Shown here piece after piece: positions 16,451 through 24,700 of a DNA stretch of 64,000 nucleotides. The stretch's first letter is position 1, and every line of letters begins with the position of its first letter. The stretch comes from Celeribacter naphthalenivorans (GTDB lineage Bacteria; Pseudomonadota; Alphaproteobacteria; Rhodobacterales; Rhodobacteraceae). The stretch is taken from positions 620,001-684,000 of the forward strand of contig NZ_JAIVLK010000001.1 in NCBI RefSeq assembly GCF_020524585.1. Direction: 5' to 3'. A model generated the notes under the pieces. The model saw only the letters and a list, made by a program, of their open reading frames with translations, ran no database searches and had not been told where the DNA came from. The position numbers and the translations under genes were made by a program.

Positions 16451-17263
16451 TTAGCCTGCCACCAAGGATTTGGTGCGTTCCAGTGCCTCAATTGCACGGG
16501 CCATGGCATTCATATGCTTGGCTTTTTCCAGCTGCGGAATTTCCACGCTTAGCACCGTGTCCGAGGGCAGCGCCTCGACCATGTCCTTGAGATCAATCCC
16601 CCCGTCGCCGGGCAAAAGCCGCGCGCCGCGGGCGATCTCGATCAACCCGGCGTCGCTTGGATCATAGGGCTTCGGCCCGTCGCAAATCTGGGCGTAATGG
16701 ATCATCTCCGGCGGCAGATTGCGGATTTGCTCCACCGTGCCGCCCGCCCGATCCCAATGCAGCCCGTCGATCAACACGCCGCCGTTGCTTCGCCCTGCGG
16801 CGGTCACAATCGCCTGCGCTTCGGGCAGGGTCTTGACCCCGGTCCAAGGCATGAACTCCAAATCCCCGGTCAGACCATAGTCCGCCGCCAGATCGCAGAA
16901 CGCGGCGAAGGTCTCGGTCAGGCGCGCGTGATCCGGGTCATCGCCCGCGACAAGCACGTTCTTGGCGCCAAGTCTTTGCCCAAGCGTCAGAAAATCGCGA
17001 AACCCCTCGACCTGCGTGTCGGGTTTCAACCGCGCGATCTCGATGTCGGCAATGCCGATCCCGGTCTCGTCGAGCGCCGCTTTGACGCGCGCCTCAAGCG
17101 CCGGGTCGGTCAGGATCGGGTAGGGCGGCTCCGTCGGGGCGGCGGGCAGAAACCGCAGCCCCACAAGATCATAGCCCGTTGCCGCCGCAATCCGCACCGC
17201 CTCGTCGGGCGGCACCTCATGCGTGGTCAGGAATGCCAATGAAAACAGATGCATCTGCGTCAT
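16451..17263 (-). CDS. Sugar-phosphate isomerase/epimerase-like TIM-barrel protein (possible dehydratase)
   Basis: A 270-residue xylose-isomerase-like TIM barrel. Four metal-ligand positions are visible in the family pattern: E136 in LEFMPW, D166 in LIDGLHW, Q192 in YAQICDG and E241 in LSVEIPQ. The family includes hexulose epimerases, inosose dehydratase and 3-dehydroshikimate dehydratases. It is the last gene of a minus-strand run with a NIPSNAP protein, a ketosteroid-dehydrogenase-like flavoprotein, an IclR regulator and a Gfo/Idh/MocA oxidoreductase, and it lies in the same region as an AroE-like gene. A dehydratase or isomerase acting on a polyhydroxylated ring is my inference; the sequence alone fixes only fold and metal site. 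Confidence 0.7.
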   Translation of the reverse strand: MTQMHLFSLAFLTTHEVPPDEAVRIAAATGYDLVGLRFLPAAPTEPPYPILTDPALEARVKAALDETGIGIADIEIARLKPDTQVEGFRDFLTLGQRLGAKNVLVAGDDPDHARLTETFAAFCDLAADYGLTGDLEFMPWTGVKTLPEAQAIVTAAGRSNGGVLIDGLHWDRAGGTVEQIRNLPPEMIHYAQICDGPKPYDPSDAGLIEIARGARLLPGDGGIDLKDMVEALPSDTVLSVEIPQLEKAKHMNAMARAIEALERTKSLVAG

Positions 17264-17270
17264 GCCCCGA

Positions 17271-17885
17271 TCATTTCAGCGGCGAGAACGGCAGCGGCAT
17301 CGCCACGGCGCTGGTCATGTCTGGCGTCAGCCAGTCCGGGCCGCCTTTGGCCGGCCATTTGCCGTCGGCGACCGATTGGCTGCGGGCTTTCGTGCGCGCC
17401 TCAAGCGAGCTGTAGGGCCAGATTTGCGTGACGCGCGGGCTGCCATCCAGCCCCCACATCGCGAGCGTCAGCGCAGAGTATTCGGAGCGCGCCGGAATGG
17501 CCTCGCGCCATTTGTCCTGCGTCACCGAGACGCCGTTGAGCTTGGCCTTATAGGTGCGGAATTCATAGACCGGTCCATAGCTGCCCGGCGTGACGGGCGG
17601 CAGGAAATCGAAGGCTTTATAGCTGTCGAACCGCAGATCGACGAGATGCTCCACACACCCCATCGGATTGTCCGACATCACCGCACGTTCGCGCTCGGAC
17701 ATCATCTCATCGAGGCTGTCGAAGCTGCGCAGCACATAGACTTCGTTCAGATTGCCGATGTCAGTGCCAAAGGCGCCCAAGAGCGTGCCTTTGCCAGCGG
17801 CGAGCCAATTTTGCAGGCCCTCAGAGGCCTTGCCCGCCCCGAAAATGACCGTCTTGAGGGTCGCGATTTCATAATAGCTCATCAT
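17271..17885 (-). CDS. NIPSNAP family protein
   Basis: A 204-residue protein with two ferredoxin-like alpha-beta halves: MMSYYEIATLKTVIFG at the start and YEFRTYKAKLNGVSVTQDKW at about 120-140, the repeated Y-E-(I/F)-R-T opening of NIPSNAP domains. The family's biochemical role in bacteria is not established; it is often found next to oxidoreductases. Here its ATG overlaps the stop of the upstream flavoprotein gene (ATGA), which argues that the two products act together. It ends seven bases before the TIM-barrel gene. A second, shorter NIPSNAP gene lies at 35004. Confidence 0.8.
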   Translation of the reverse strand: MMSYYEIATLKTVIFGAGKASEGLQNWLAAGKGTLLGAFGTDIGNLNEVYVLRSFDSLDEMMSERERAVMSDNPMGCVEHLVDLRFDSYKAFDFLPPVTPGSYGPVYEFRTYKAKLNGVSVTQDKWREAIPARSEYSALTLAMWGLDGSPRVTQIWPYSSLEARTKARSQSVADGKWPAKGGPDWLTPDMTSAVAMPLPFSPLK

Positions 17886-19639
17886 GCTTCCTTTCTTTGG
17901 AGTTCAATGTCTTGTGAGGCCTCATCGAGACCTGTCACCGGCAAACCCGCCAGCCGCCGTGCGGTGACGTAGCCGAATGTCATCCCCGGCCCGAGCGTGA
18001 TCCCGCCCGAGGGGTAATGCCCGCCCATGATCGAGGCGGCGTCATTGCCGATGGCGTAAAGCCCGCCGATGGACGTGCCATCATTCGCGAGAACCTGCCC
18101 GTCAGCACCGGTCTTGATCCCCGCGAAGGTGCCAAGCGAGCCAGGGATCAGTTTGACGGCATAAAACGGGCCATGCTCCAGCGGCGCGAGCGAGGGGTTC
18201 GGACCTTTGTGTTTGGCCCAGCCAGAGACCCGGTTGTAGGGCGTCTCGCCCCGGTGAAACTCCGGGTCGTGCCCGTCGCGGGCATGGGCGTTGAACCGCG
18301 TCACGCTTTGCTCCAGCGTCTCAGGCGGCAAACCACATTCCACCGCCAGGTCCCGCAGGTTCCGCCCACGTTTCAGATAGCCCGAGCGCAGGAAAGGTCG
18401 GAGCGGGAAGGGAAAGGGTTTCGCCCAGCCGATGCCGAATTGCCGTTGTGCCTTGTGGTCACAGATCAACCACGCCTCAGGCGTCTCCTCTTCAGGGGTG
18501 ACGGCCAGGAGTGTCTTGATAAAGTCGTGGTAGCTCACCGCCTCGTTGACAAAGCGTTTGCCATGGCTGTCGACCGCCAGAAATCCGGGTTTGCCGCGAT
18601 CGACGAGATGGGGGAAATTCTTAAACCCGCCTTTGCCATCCGGCACCAGCGACACCGGCGCCCAGGCGGCGGGTTCGACAAGCGTCATGTAGATCTGCGC
18701 GCCGATGGTTTCCGCGATCCGTATCCCGTCGCCGGTGTTGGTGACAGGGGCGGCAGAGGCATGGGCGCGTTTGTCGAGATGGGCGAAATGCCCCTTTTGG
18801 CGGGTCGGATCATGCGGGAAGCCGCCCGCCGCCAAGATCACCCCCTTGCGGACGGTGATCAATTGGTCGCGCCCGTGATGGCGCAGAGTGGCGCCCGTCA
18901 CCTGAGCGTTCTCGACGATCAGATCGGTCACCGGGCAGTCGCTCCAAAGCGTCACGCCGCGATCCGAGGCGGCTTTCAACAGTCGCGCGACCAAGGCATT
19001 GCCGCCCACCAACTGCAGGCTGCGGCCCTTGGTGGCGAGGTCAAAGGCATGGCGCGCCAGACGTTTGGTGACATGCCACATCGAGGCGGGCGCGCGCGTG
19101 GCGTTGAAGAAATGCGCCATATCCGCGCCGCTGTTGATCGCCATGCCGCCCAGGGTCAGCACGTCACGCGGGGGGCGCAACTTGTCGATCAGCGGGCCAA
19201 GCGCGCGCCCGTCAACCGGCTCGGCGGTCACTGAGCGCCCGCCCTCCGCCGCGCCATCGTGATCGTAGAAATCCGGGATCTTATTGCCATCGCGCCAGAC
19301 CATGGCTCCGATGTCTTCGAGAAACCCGACCATCTCCGGGCCGTTTTCCAAGAACACCTCTAGGCGCGGATCATTGGCTCGGTTGCCCAACAGCGCGCGC
19401 AGATAGCGACGCGGGGCCTCGGCCTCTTCAACAATGCCCGCCCGCACCGCCAATGGGTTGCGTGGCACCCAAAGCCAGCCGCCGGACCACGCCGACGTGC
19501 CGCCGAAAACTTCGGTTTTCTCCGCGACGAGCACATCCAAACCCGCCTCTTTCGCCGTGATCGCGGCACAAAGCGCCGCTGCGCCTGATCCCATGATCAG
19601 AACGTCGCAGGCCTGAACGCCCGCCATTTCACTGTCCAT
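17882..19639 (-). CDS. FAD-dependent 3-ketosteroid Delta1-dehydrogenase-like oxidoreductase (copy 1)
   Basis: A 585-residue flavoprotein of the fumarate reductase/KstD superfamily. The FAD-binding loop is GSGAAALCAAITAK (17-30), followed by VFGGTSAWSGG. KstD enzymes abstract two hydrogens next to a ring ketone. Their catalytic tyrosines have counterparts here in RFVNEAVSYHDF and in the C-terminal GPFYAVKLIPGSLGTF. The closing NDAASIMGGHYPSGGITLGP is also typical. No signal peptide or covalent haem is seen, so it is cytoplasmic. It is translationally coupled to the NIPSNAP gene. Two paralogues lie at 21863 and 32155. A steroid substrate is not implied; any cyclic 3-ketone is possible. Confidence 0.82.
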   Translation of the reverse strand: MDSEMAGVQACDVLIMGSGAAALCAAITAKEAGLDVLVAEKTEVFGGTSAWSGGWLWVPRNPLAVRAGIVEEAEAPRRYLRALLGNRANDPRLEVFLENGPEMVGFLEDIGAMVWRDGNKIPDFYDHDGAAEGGRSVTAEPVDGRALGPLIDKLRPPRDVLTLGGMAINSGADMAHFFNATRAPASMWHVTKRLARHAFDLATKGRSLQLVGGNALVARLLKAASDRGVTLWSDCPVTDLIVENAQVTGATLRHHGRDQLITVRKGVILAAGGFPHDPTRQKGHFAHLDKRAHASAAPVTNTGDGIRIAETIGAQIYMTLVEPAAWAPVSLVPDGKGGFKNFPHLVDRGKPGFLAVDSHGKRFVNEAVSYHDFIKTLLAVTPEEETPEAWLICDHKAQRQFGIGWAKPFPFPLRPFLRSGYLKRGRNLRDLAVECGLPPETLEQSVTRFNAHARDGHDPEFHRGETPYNRVSGWAKHKGPNPSLAPLEHGPFYAVKLIPGSLGTFAGIKTGADGQVLANDGTSIGGLYAIGNDAASIMGGHYPSGGITLGPGMTFGYVTARRLAGLPVTGLDEASQDIELQRKEA

Positions 19640-19640
19640 T

Positions 19641-19709
19641 GTTCTGCCTTGGTCTACATGCGCGGAAGGCGCCGCGCGTTCGGGTCAGAGGGCAGAACCG
19701 TGACGGTTC
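19641..19709. promoter_or_regulatory. Inverted repeats between iclR-type gene and flavoprotein gene
   Basis: Two structures overlap here. GTTCTGCC (19641-19648) is exactly complementary to GGCAGAAC (19691-19698) across 42 bases. A compact palindrome GAACCGT-G-ACGGTTC fills 19695-19709 at the end of the IclR-type gene. The compact one has the size of an IclR-family operator and could drive or repress copy 1 of the flavoprotein separately from the upstream genes. Confidence 0.35.
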
Positions 19710-20541
19710 AGCCGGCCTGACGGGTTTCGGTTTTGGTTTCGGGCGCTTGCGTCCGGTTGCGATTGAAGAAAAACGACGCCTCAGAGGCGGCGCCGATTTC
19801 TTCGGCTGCTTCTTTCAGAAGCGGGAAAAACGCGTACATTTGCTCAGGCGTCACGCGCACGGCAGGGCCCGCGATGGAGAGACATCCGATCACGGCACCG
19901 GTTTCACTTGAGCGGACCGGCATCGCCATGGCGCCCATACCGGCGTGATAGCTGTCGACACTGACGGCATAGCCGCGCGCGCGGGCCTCTTCTACGGATT
20001 TGAGCACATCGGTGATGGTCGTCGGCGCGCTTGGCCCGGTGATGAAATCCGCAGTCAGCCCCTGCGCACCGATTTTCGCCAGCACCTCTTCGTCGCTCAT
20101 GGTCGAGAGCCAGGCCTGGCCACCGGCGGAACAGGCCAGATGCACCTTGATGCCTTGCTCGCGGCCCGGATCGTAGCGCAGCCCGGCAACCGCGCCCTGC
20201 GCCACGCCGACCCAGACGAGATCCTCGCCGTCGATCACCGACAGACGCACCAGCTCGCGGGTGTCTGCGGCCAGACGTTCCAAAATGGGCTGCGTGATGT
20301 CGGGCACGCCGGTGCGGGCCAGAAAGGCCAAGCCGATGCCCGCCAGTTTGATGGTCAGCGCATAATCGCCCTGATTGCGCAACTGGCGCACATAGCCAAA
20401 TTGCGACAGCTCCTTGAGCAGCCGATGCGCCGCCGAGGCTGGCATATCCAGCTCGCTCGCAATCAGGCTGACCTGCATCCCTTCGGGGTGTTCGCCCAGA
20501 AGTTCAAGGATCGCCAAGGTTCGCTCCATCACGCCAGACAT
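19708..20541 (-). CDS. IclR family transcriptional regulator
   Basis: A 277-residue regulator with an N-terminal winged helix (MERTLAILELLGEHPEG, then IASELDMPASAAHRLLKELS at about 28-47) and the C-terminal IclR effector domain (GIKVHLACSAGGQAWLS; YAVSVDSYHAGMGAMAMPV; IGCLSIAGPAVRV). Such regulators sense small aromatic or carboxylic metabolites and control catabolic operons. It lies 4 bases after a Gfo/Idh/MocA oxidoreductase gene and upstream of the flavoprotein-NIPSNAP-TIM barrel genes on the same strand, so it probably regulates this block and perhaps the divergent one starting at 21863. The C-terminal tail (NRNRTQAPETKTETRQAG) is a polar extension. Confidence 0.88.
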   Translation of the reverse strand: MSGVMERTLAILELLGEHPEGMQVSLIASELDMPASAAHRLLKELSQFGYVRQLRNQGDYALTIKLAGIGLAFLARTGVPDITQPILERLAADTRELVRLSVIDGEDLVWVGVAQGAVAGLRYDPGREQGIKVHLACSAGGQAWLSTMSDEEVLAKIGAQGLTADFITGPSAPTTITDVLKSVEEARARGYAVSVDSYHAGMGAMAMPVRSSETGAVIGCLSIAGPAVRVTPEQMYAFFPLLKEAAEEIGAASEASFFFNRNRTQAPETKTETRQAG

Positions 20542-20545
20542 AATC

Positions 20546-21625
20546 TTACTCCATCATCGCTTTCAGCTCAGATGCAGCGTTTTGCGGCAGCGGGTCAATG
20601 CGGGCAGGGCGATTTTCCGCATGCGCGCGTCGAATGGCTTCGATCACGGCGATATTTGCGGCGCCGTCGGCCAGAGTGATGCGCGGTGCCTCGTCACCTT
20701 TGATGACGGCCGCGAAATGGCGGATCTGTTCGACATAGCTGTCTTGTGGCGTGGCGTGGAGCGGGTGGTTGCCCTGCGTCACGGTCCAGTCGCGCGCGCC
20801 CTCATGGGTCCAGAACGCCAGATCGGGCAGGCTCATCCCCGCCTGCGTGCCGGAGAACATATGCGAGACGGCGGGCATGGCGGGAAACCGCGCCGGGTTC
20901 TCGCCCGCTGTCGTGTCCCAGCACCAGGGGCCGACGCCTGCATCCGTCAGCGAGACCGTGACCAAACCGCCACCTGCGAGTTTGAGCAGGACGCTGGCCG
21001 TGTCCTCGACCTCAAATCCGCGCTGGCGGTTGCTGGAGAGGGCAAAGACCTCCGTGATCTCGCCAAAGAGATGCCGCACAAGGTCGATCTCGTGAATGAG
21101 GTTGATCAGGATCGGCCCGCCCGCACCCTTGTCGCGGCGCCAGGCGACGTCGAAATAGCTGTCGGGTTTGTAGAGCGACGCCATGATGGTGCCGGACACC
21201 AATGTGCCGAAGCGCCCCAGATCGATGGCCTCTTTTGCGGCCTGAACGATCGGATTGTGGCGGCGATGGTGGCCGACCAGACCGGGCACGCCGGTGCGCT
21301 CCGACAGGGCCACGAGATTTGCACAGGCGGCGGCGTTTTCGCCCAGTGGCTTTTCGACCAGCACAGGAATTCCTGCGCTGATCAACGCGGTGGCTTGCGG
21401 CACATGCAGCGCGTTGGGCGTGGCGATGATCGCACCGTCGATGTCTTTTGGCAGGTCTTCGATTTTGCTGAAATGCGGGCACTCCATCTCTGTAGCCAGC
21501 GCTTTTCCGGTTTCGAAAGGATCGACGATTCCGGCCAGATCCGTGTTCTCACACGCCCGAATCGCCACAGCATGTGTGCGTCCAATGGCGCCTCCGCCAA
21601 TCACCGCGATACGCGTGCGTTTCAT
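20546..21625 (-). CDS. Gfo/Idh/MocA family oxidoreductase
   Basis: A 359-residue NAD(P)-dependent oxidoreductase with the Rossmann motif IGGGAIGRTHAVAIR (9-23), the EKP signature (VEKPLGENA, EKP at 91-93) and the active-site NLIHEIDLVRHLFGE, which places the conserved Asp and His of inositol/glucose dehydrogenase relatives. It would oxidise a ring or sugar hydroxyl. The start ATG 21625 has GGGAGGAG seven bases upstream. It is the first gene of the minus-strand block and faces the flavoprotein gene at 21863 across a 237-bp regulatory region. Substrate unknown; a cyclitol-like compound would fit the neighbourhood. Confidence 0.85.
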   Translation of the reverse strand: MKRTRIAVIGGGAIGRTHAVAIRACENTDLAGIVDPFETGKALATEMECPHFSKIEDLPKDIDGAIIATPNALHVPQATALISAGIPVLVEKPLGENAAACANLVALSERTGVPGLVGHHRRHNPIVQAAKEAIDLGRFGTLVSGTIMASLYKPDSYFDVAWRRDKGAGGPILINLIHEIDLVRHLFGEITEVFALSSNRQRGFEVEDTASVLLKLAGGGLVTVSLTDAGVGPWCWDTTAGENPARFPAMPAVSHMFSGTQAGMSLPDLAFWTHEGARDWTVTQGNHPLHATPQDSYVEQIRHFAAVIKGDEAPRITLADGAANIAVIEAIRRAHAENRPARIDPLPQNAASELKAMME

Positions 21626-21715
21626 GCTGTTTCTCCTCCCGAGAGATCATTTGGGGGACCCGTTTTTGGTCCCTCTTGTTGCACTGACTATAGCAAGTCG
21701 AATTAAAAATAAAAG

Positions 21716-21729
21716 AAGTTTTAAAACTT
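21716..21729. promoter_or_regulatory. 14-bp perfect palindrome in divergent promoter region
   Basis: AAGTTTTAAAACTT lies between the two divergent catabolic blocks, just upstream of a perfect -10 hexamer (TATAAT, 21748-21753). Its core TTTTAAAAC recurs at 21827-21835. An operator for the neighbouring IclR-type regulator is plausible. Confidence 0.45.
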
Positions 21730-21753
21730 GAAAGAGTTTCCAGAATCTATAAT
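21728..21753 (+). promoter_or_regulatory. Candidate promoter for the flavoprotein-led plus-strand block
   Basis: TATAAT at 21748-21753 is a perfect -10 hexamer. A TTGAAA at 21728-21733 is a near-consensus -35, but the spacer is only 14 bases, so the promoter would be weak without an activator. Transcription would start near 21760 and leave a leader of about 100 bases containing the 21801 hairpin. Confidence 0.4.
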
Positions 21754-21800
21754 ACTCATGAAAAGCGGTCACGGATCGCAGTGCAGGCCCAAGCAAAGGC

Positions 21801-21819
21801 TTCAGGTGGGTCACCTGAA
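21801..21819. promoter_or_regulatory. 19-bp inverted repeat in the leader of the flavoprotein gene
   Basis: TTCAGGTG-GGT-CACCTGAA has perfect 8-bp arms and a 3-base centre, 44 bases upstream of the ATG at 21863. It could be an operator or an RNA hairpin. No T-run follows it. Confidence 0.45.
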
Positions 21820-21862
21820 AAACACATTTTAAAACATGGTCTTGCACATAAGGGAGGAAGAT

Positions 21863-23632
21863 ATGAACACAGAATCGCGCGCCAAATCTCAAAGAGCGCC
21901 TCAGGTGAAATCCCTGCCAAAGGATGGCAGCTCTTATGATGTCGTCGTGCTGGGCGCGGGGGCGGCGGGCATGTCGGCGGCCACCTTTGCGGCGATGGAG
22001 GGCGGGCGCGTTCTCCTGGTCGAGCGCACCGAATATCTGGGCGGCACATCGGCCTTTTCCGCGGCCACAACATGGGTGCCCAACACGCGATTCCGCGACG
22101 AGCTTGGCGCCGAGGACAGCGAAGAGACTGTGTTGGGTTTTCTCGACCGTGCCGTCGGCAATCGCGCGCCGCGCGCCTTGCGCGAAGCCTTCGTCACACG
22201 CGGACCGGAGGCCATTCACCGGCTCGAAGACGAGACCGACGTCAAATTCCGTGGCCGCCCGTTCCACCCGGATTATTTGTACGAACTCGAAGGCTCGACC
22301 TCTTTTGGTCGCGCGCTGGAGCCCGAGCCTTTTGACGGGGCGCTCTTGGGTGATGACATCTGGCTGGTGCGCCCGCCGATCCCGGAATTCACCATTTTGG
22401 GCGGGATGCAGATCGACCGCGACGACATTCCGCATCTTCTCAAGATGAAACAGAGCGTCCGTTCCATGGCCTATTCGATGCGCATCGTCGCGCGGTATTA
22501 CCTGCGCAAATGGGCGCATGGCCGCGACACGCGGATGCTGATGGGCAATGCTCTGATCGGGCGCTTCCTCTATGAAGCGCGCAAACGTGGGGTAGAGATT
22601 GCGACGCAAACCAAAACCACCGGCCTGACGCCTCTGGGCGGCGGCGCCTATCAGCTCACTCTGGAGCAGGGCGGCAAGACGGTCACGGTGACGGCCACCA
22701 AAGGCGTCGTTCTGGCCTCTGGCGGCTTTGCCCGCCATCCCGTCAAGCGGCAAGACATGCTGCCCAATCCGGCGCCCCGTGTCTCTCCGGCGGCTCCGGG
22801 TCACACGGGCGAGCTGCATGACATCGTGCTGGGCCTCGGCGCGCATTATTCCGACAGCTCTGCGCAGCCCTGTTACTGGGCGCCAGTGTCGATCCGCAAA
22901 CGTAAGGACGGCACGGAAGCGGCGTTTCCGCATTTCGTGCTGGACCGCTCAAAGCCGGGGATCATTTCGGTTGGCAAGGACGGCAAGCGGTTTGTCAATG
23001 AAAGCCGCAGCTACCACGAATTCGTCTCCGCCATGTATGCCGCCGACAAGGACGGTTCGCACATCCCGACCTATCTGATCGCGGATGCGGCAGCGGCCAA
23101 GAAATACGGTATGGGGATGATCCATCCGGGCACGAAAGATTTCACGCCCTTCCTCGCCGACGGTTATCTGACCCAAGGGGCGACGCTGCGGGAATTGGCG
23201 CAAAAACTGGGCATCGATAAAGCCAATCTGGTCGCCACTGTCGAGCGGTTCAACGCGCTGGCGAAAACCGGCGTCGACGAGGATTGCCATCGCGGCGAGA
23301 CAGTGTATGAGCGCGCCAATGGCGACGCCACACATGGACCGAATCCGACGTTGCGCCCGCTTGGGCCGGGACCGTTTTATGCGGTGAAACTCTACCCGGG
23401 CGACATCGGCGCTGCGACCGGTCTGGTCACCGATGAAAACGCGCAGCTTTTGCATCAAGACGGCTCGGTAATCGAAGGGCTCTATGCCGCCGGTGCCGAT
23501 ATGAATTCGATCATGGGCGGGGTCTATCCGGGGCCGGGGATCACCATCGGGCCGGGCATCGTCTTTGGCTCCATCGCGGCGACCCATGCGATGCATCGCC
23601 CGATGGCAAGCCACGCACGGAAAGCCTCATGA
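21863..23632 (+). CDS. FAD-dependent 3-ketosteroid Delta1-dehydrogenase-like oxidoreductase (copy 2)
   Basis: A 589-residue paralogue of the flavoprotein at 17882. FAD loop GAGAAGMSAATFAAMEGG (31-48), then YLGGTSAFSAAT. Catalytic tyrosine counterparts are in RFVNESRSYHEF and GPFYAVKLYPGDIG; the end has GADMNSIMGGVYPGPGITIGP. The start is ATG 21863, preceded by AGGGAGGAAG at the right distance; the open frame upstream is ignored. The N-terminal about 24 residues form an extension compared with copies 1 and 3. It is the first gene of the plus-strand block and overlaps the next gene, an extended SDR, by ATGA. It would desaturate a cyclic ketone; the substrate is unknown. Confidence 0.82.
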   Translation: MNTESRAKSQRAPQVKSLPKDGSSYDVVVLGAGAAGMSAATFAAMEGGRVLLVERTEYLGGTSAFSAATTWVPNTRFRDELGAEDSEETVLGFLDRAVGNRAPRALREAFVTRGPEAIHRLEDETDVKFRGRPFHPDYLYELEGSTSFGRALEPEPFDGALLGDDIWLVRPPIPEFTILGGMQIDRDDIPHLLKMKQSVRSMAYSMRIVARYYLRKWAHGRDTRMLMGNALIGRFLYEARKRGVEIATQTKTTGLTPLGGGAYQLTLEQGGKTVTVTATKGVVLASGGFARHPVKRQDMLPNPAPRVSPAAPGHTGELHDIVLGLGAHYSDSSAQPCYWAPVSIRKRKDGTEAAFPHFVLDRSKPGIISVGKDGKRFVNESRSYHEFVSAMYAADKDGSHIPTYLIADAAAAKKYGMGMIHPGTKDFTPFLADGYLTQGATLRELAQKLGIDKANLVATVERFNALAKTGVDEDCHRGETVYERANGDATHGPNPTLRPLGPGPFYAVKLYPGDIGAATGLVTDENAQLLHQDGSVIEGLYAAGADMNSIMGGVYPGPGITIGPGIVFGSIAATHAMHRPMASHARKAS

Positions 23633-24549
23633 GCGGCTGGCGCGATCACCCCGTCCTCGTGACTGGCGGCACCGGGTTTCTGGGCGCTTTTGTGGCCCGG
23701 GAGCTGGTGGCGCAGGGGATGCGCCCGCGTCTCTTTGATCTCAAACCCGATGCGCAGACGCTGGAGTTCGTTGCGCCGGGCCTGTCGCGTCAGTGCGAGC
23801 TGATCGCGGGCGACGTGACAGACCGTGCGGCGGTGGCGGAGGCCATGGCGGGCTGCGGTGCGCTCATTCATCTTGCGGGGCTGATGACGGTGGATTGCAA
23901 AGCCGATCCCATCCGCGCCGCGCAGGTCAATCTGATCGGCGGGCAGACGGTGATTGACGAGGCCGTGGCGGCAGGTGTCAGCCGCATGGCCTTTGCGTCC
24001 AGCTCGGCGATCTACGGATCGGGAGAGGGCAGGCTGCCCCATCCAGAGACGCTCTACGGGGTGCATAAGCTCGCGATTGAAGGCATGGCGCGCTGTGCGG
24101 GGCTCGATCATGGCCTGCTGAGCGTCGGGTTTCGCCCCTATATCGTCTACGGTCCGGGCGAGAGCGCCGGGATCGCCGCGGGCCCCTCGATTGCATTGCG
24201 CGCGGCCGCGCTTGGACAATCCGCGAAAATCGAATTTTCAGGTGCTGTGGGATTTGTCCATGTGGCGGATGTGGCGCGGGCCTTTGTGACGGGATTGTCC
24301 AATGCGGAAACGGGCGCGCCCTGTTTCGATCTGCATGGTGTCTCGGCATCTGTGGCAGAGTTTGTGACGCTTTTGTCCCGCGCCGTGCCGGGGGCAAGGG
24401 TGGATGTCGCAGGTATGCCATTGAAAACGCCTGAAATACTTCAGGGAGGGGCGCAGGCCGCATGGTTTGATGCGCTGCCGGTCACGGGGCTTGAGGAGGG
24501 GATCGATACCACGCTTGCGCATTGGAGGAATGCTGCAGTTGCAGCATGA
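23629..24549 (+). CDS. NAD-dependent epimerase/dehydratase family protein (extended SDR)
   Basis: A 306-residue extended short-chain dehydrogenase. The N-terminal TGGTGFLGAFVARELVAQG gives the NAD-binding loop; the AGDVTDRAAV, LIHLAGLMTVD and ASSSAIYG segments follow, with the catalytic pair in TLYGVHKLAIEG (YxxxK). Members act on nucleotide sugars or on smaller hydroxy-ketones. Here translational coupling to a ketosteroid-dehydrogenase-like gene (ATGA overlap) and the lack of any sugar-nucleotide genes nearby suggest a catabolic hydroxyl/ketone step. The C-terminal domain is short, which also fits a small substrate. Confidence 0.78.
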   Translation: MSGWRDHPVLVTGGTGFLGAFVARELVAQGMRPRLFDLKPDAQTLEFVAPGLSRQCELIAGDVTDRAAVAEAMAGCGALIHLAGLMTVDCKADPIRAAQVNLIGGQTVIDEAVAAGVSRMAFASSSAIYGSGEGRLPHPETLYGVHKLAIEGMARCAGLDHGLLSVGFRPYIVYGPGESAGIAAGPSIALRAAALGQSAKIEFSGAVGFVHVADVARAFVTGLSNAETGAPCFDLHGVSASVAEFVTLLSRAVPGARVDVAGMPLKTPEILQGGAQAAWFDALPVTGLEEGIDTTLAHWRNAAVAA

Positions 24550-24593
24550 GCGCGACGACAGGGATGTCACGGAGCGGGCGGCAAGGCTCTGAC

Positions 24594-24606
24594 GAATTGT
24601 CCAACT
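24594..24606. promoter_or_regulatory. GAATTGTCCAACT motif upstream of aroE-like gene
   Basis: This 13-mer occurs exactly again at 34967-34979 and with two changes at 34913-34925, both in front of a NIPSNAP gene of the same catabolic region. Here it lies in the 145-bp gap between the extended SDR and the AroE-like gene. A partly inverted copy (GTTGGATCAA, 24631-24640) follows, suggesting a dyad. Candidate operator. Confidence 0.4.
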
Positions 24607-24700
24607 TATCCGGGCCGCCGTCCATTCAGTGTTGGATCAAGGATTGCAATTTTAAACGAGAGGTGACGCGACGACAGGTGGCGTCAGGGAGGAAATGGGA

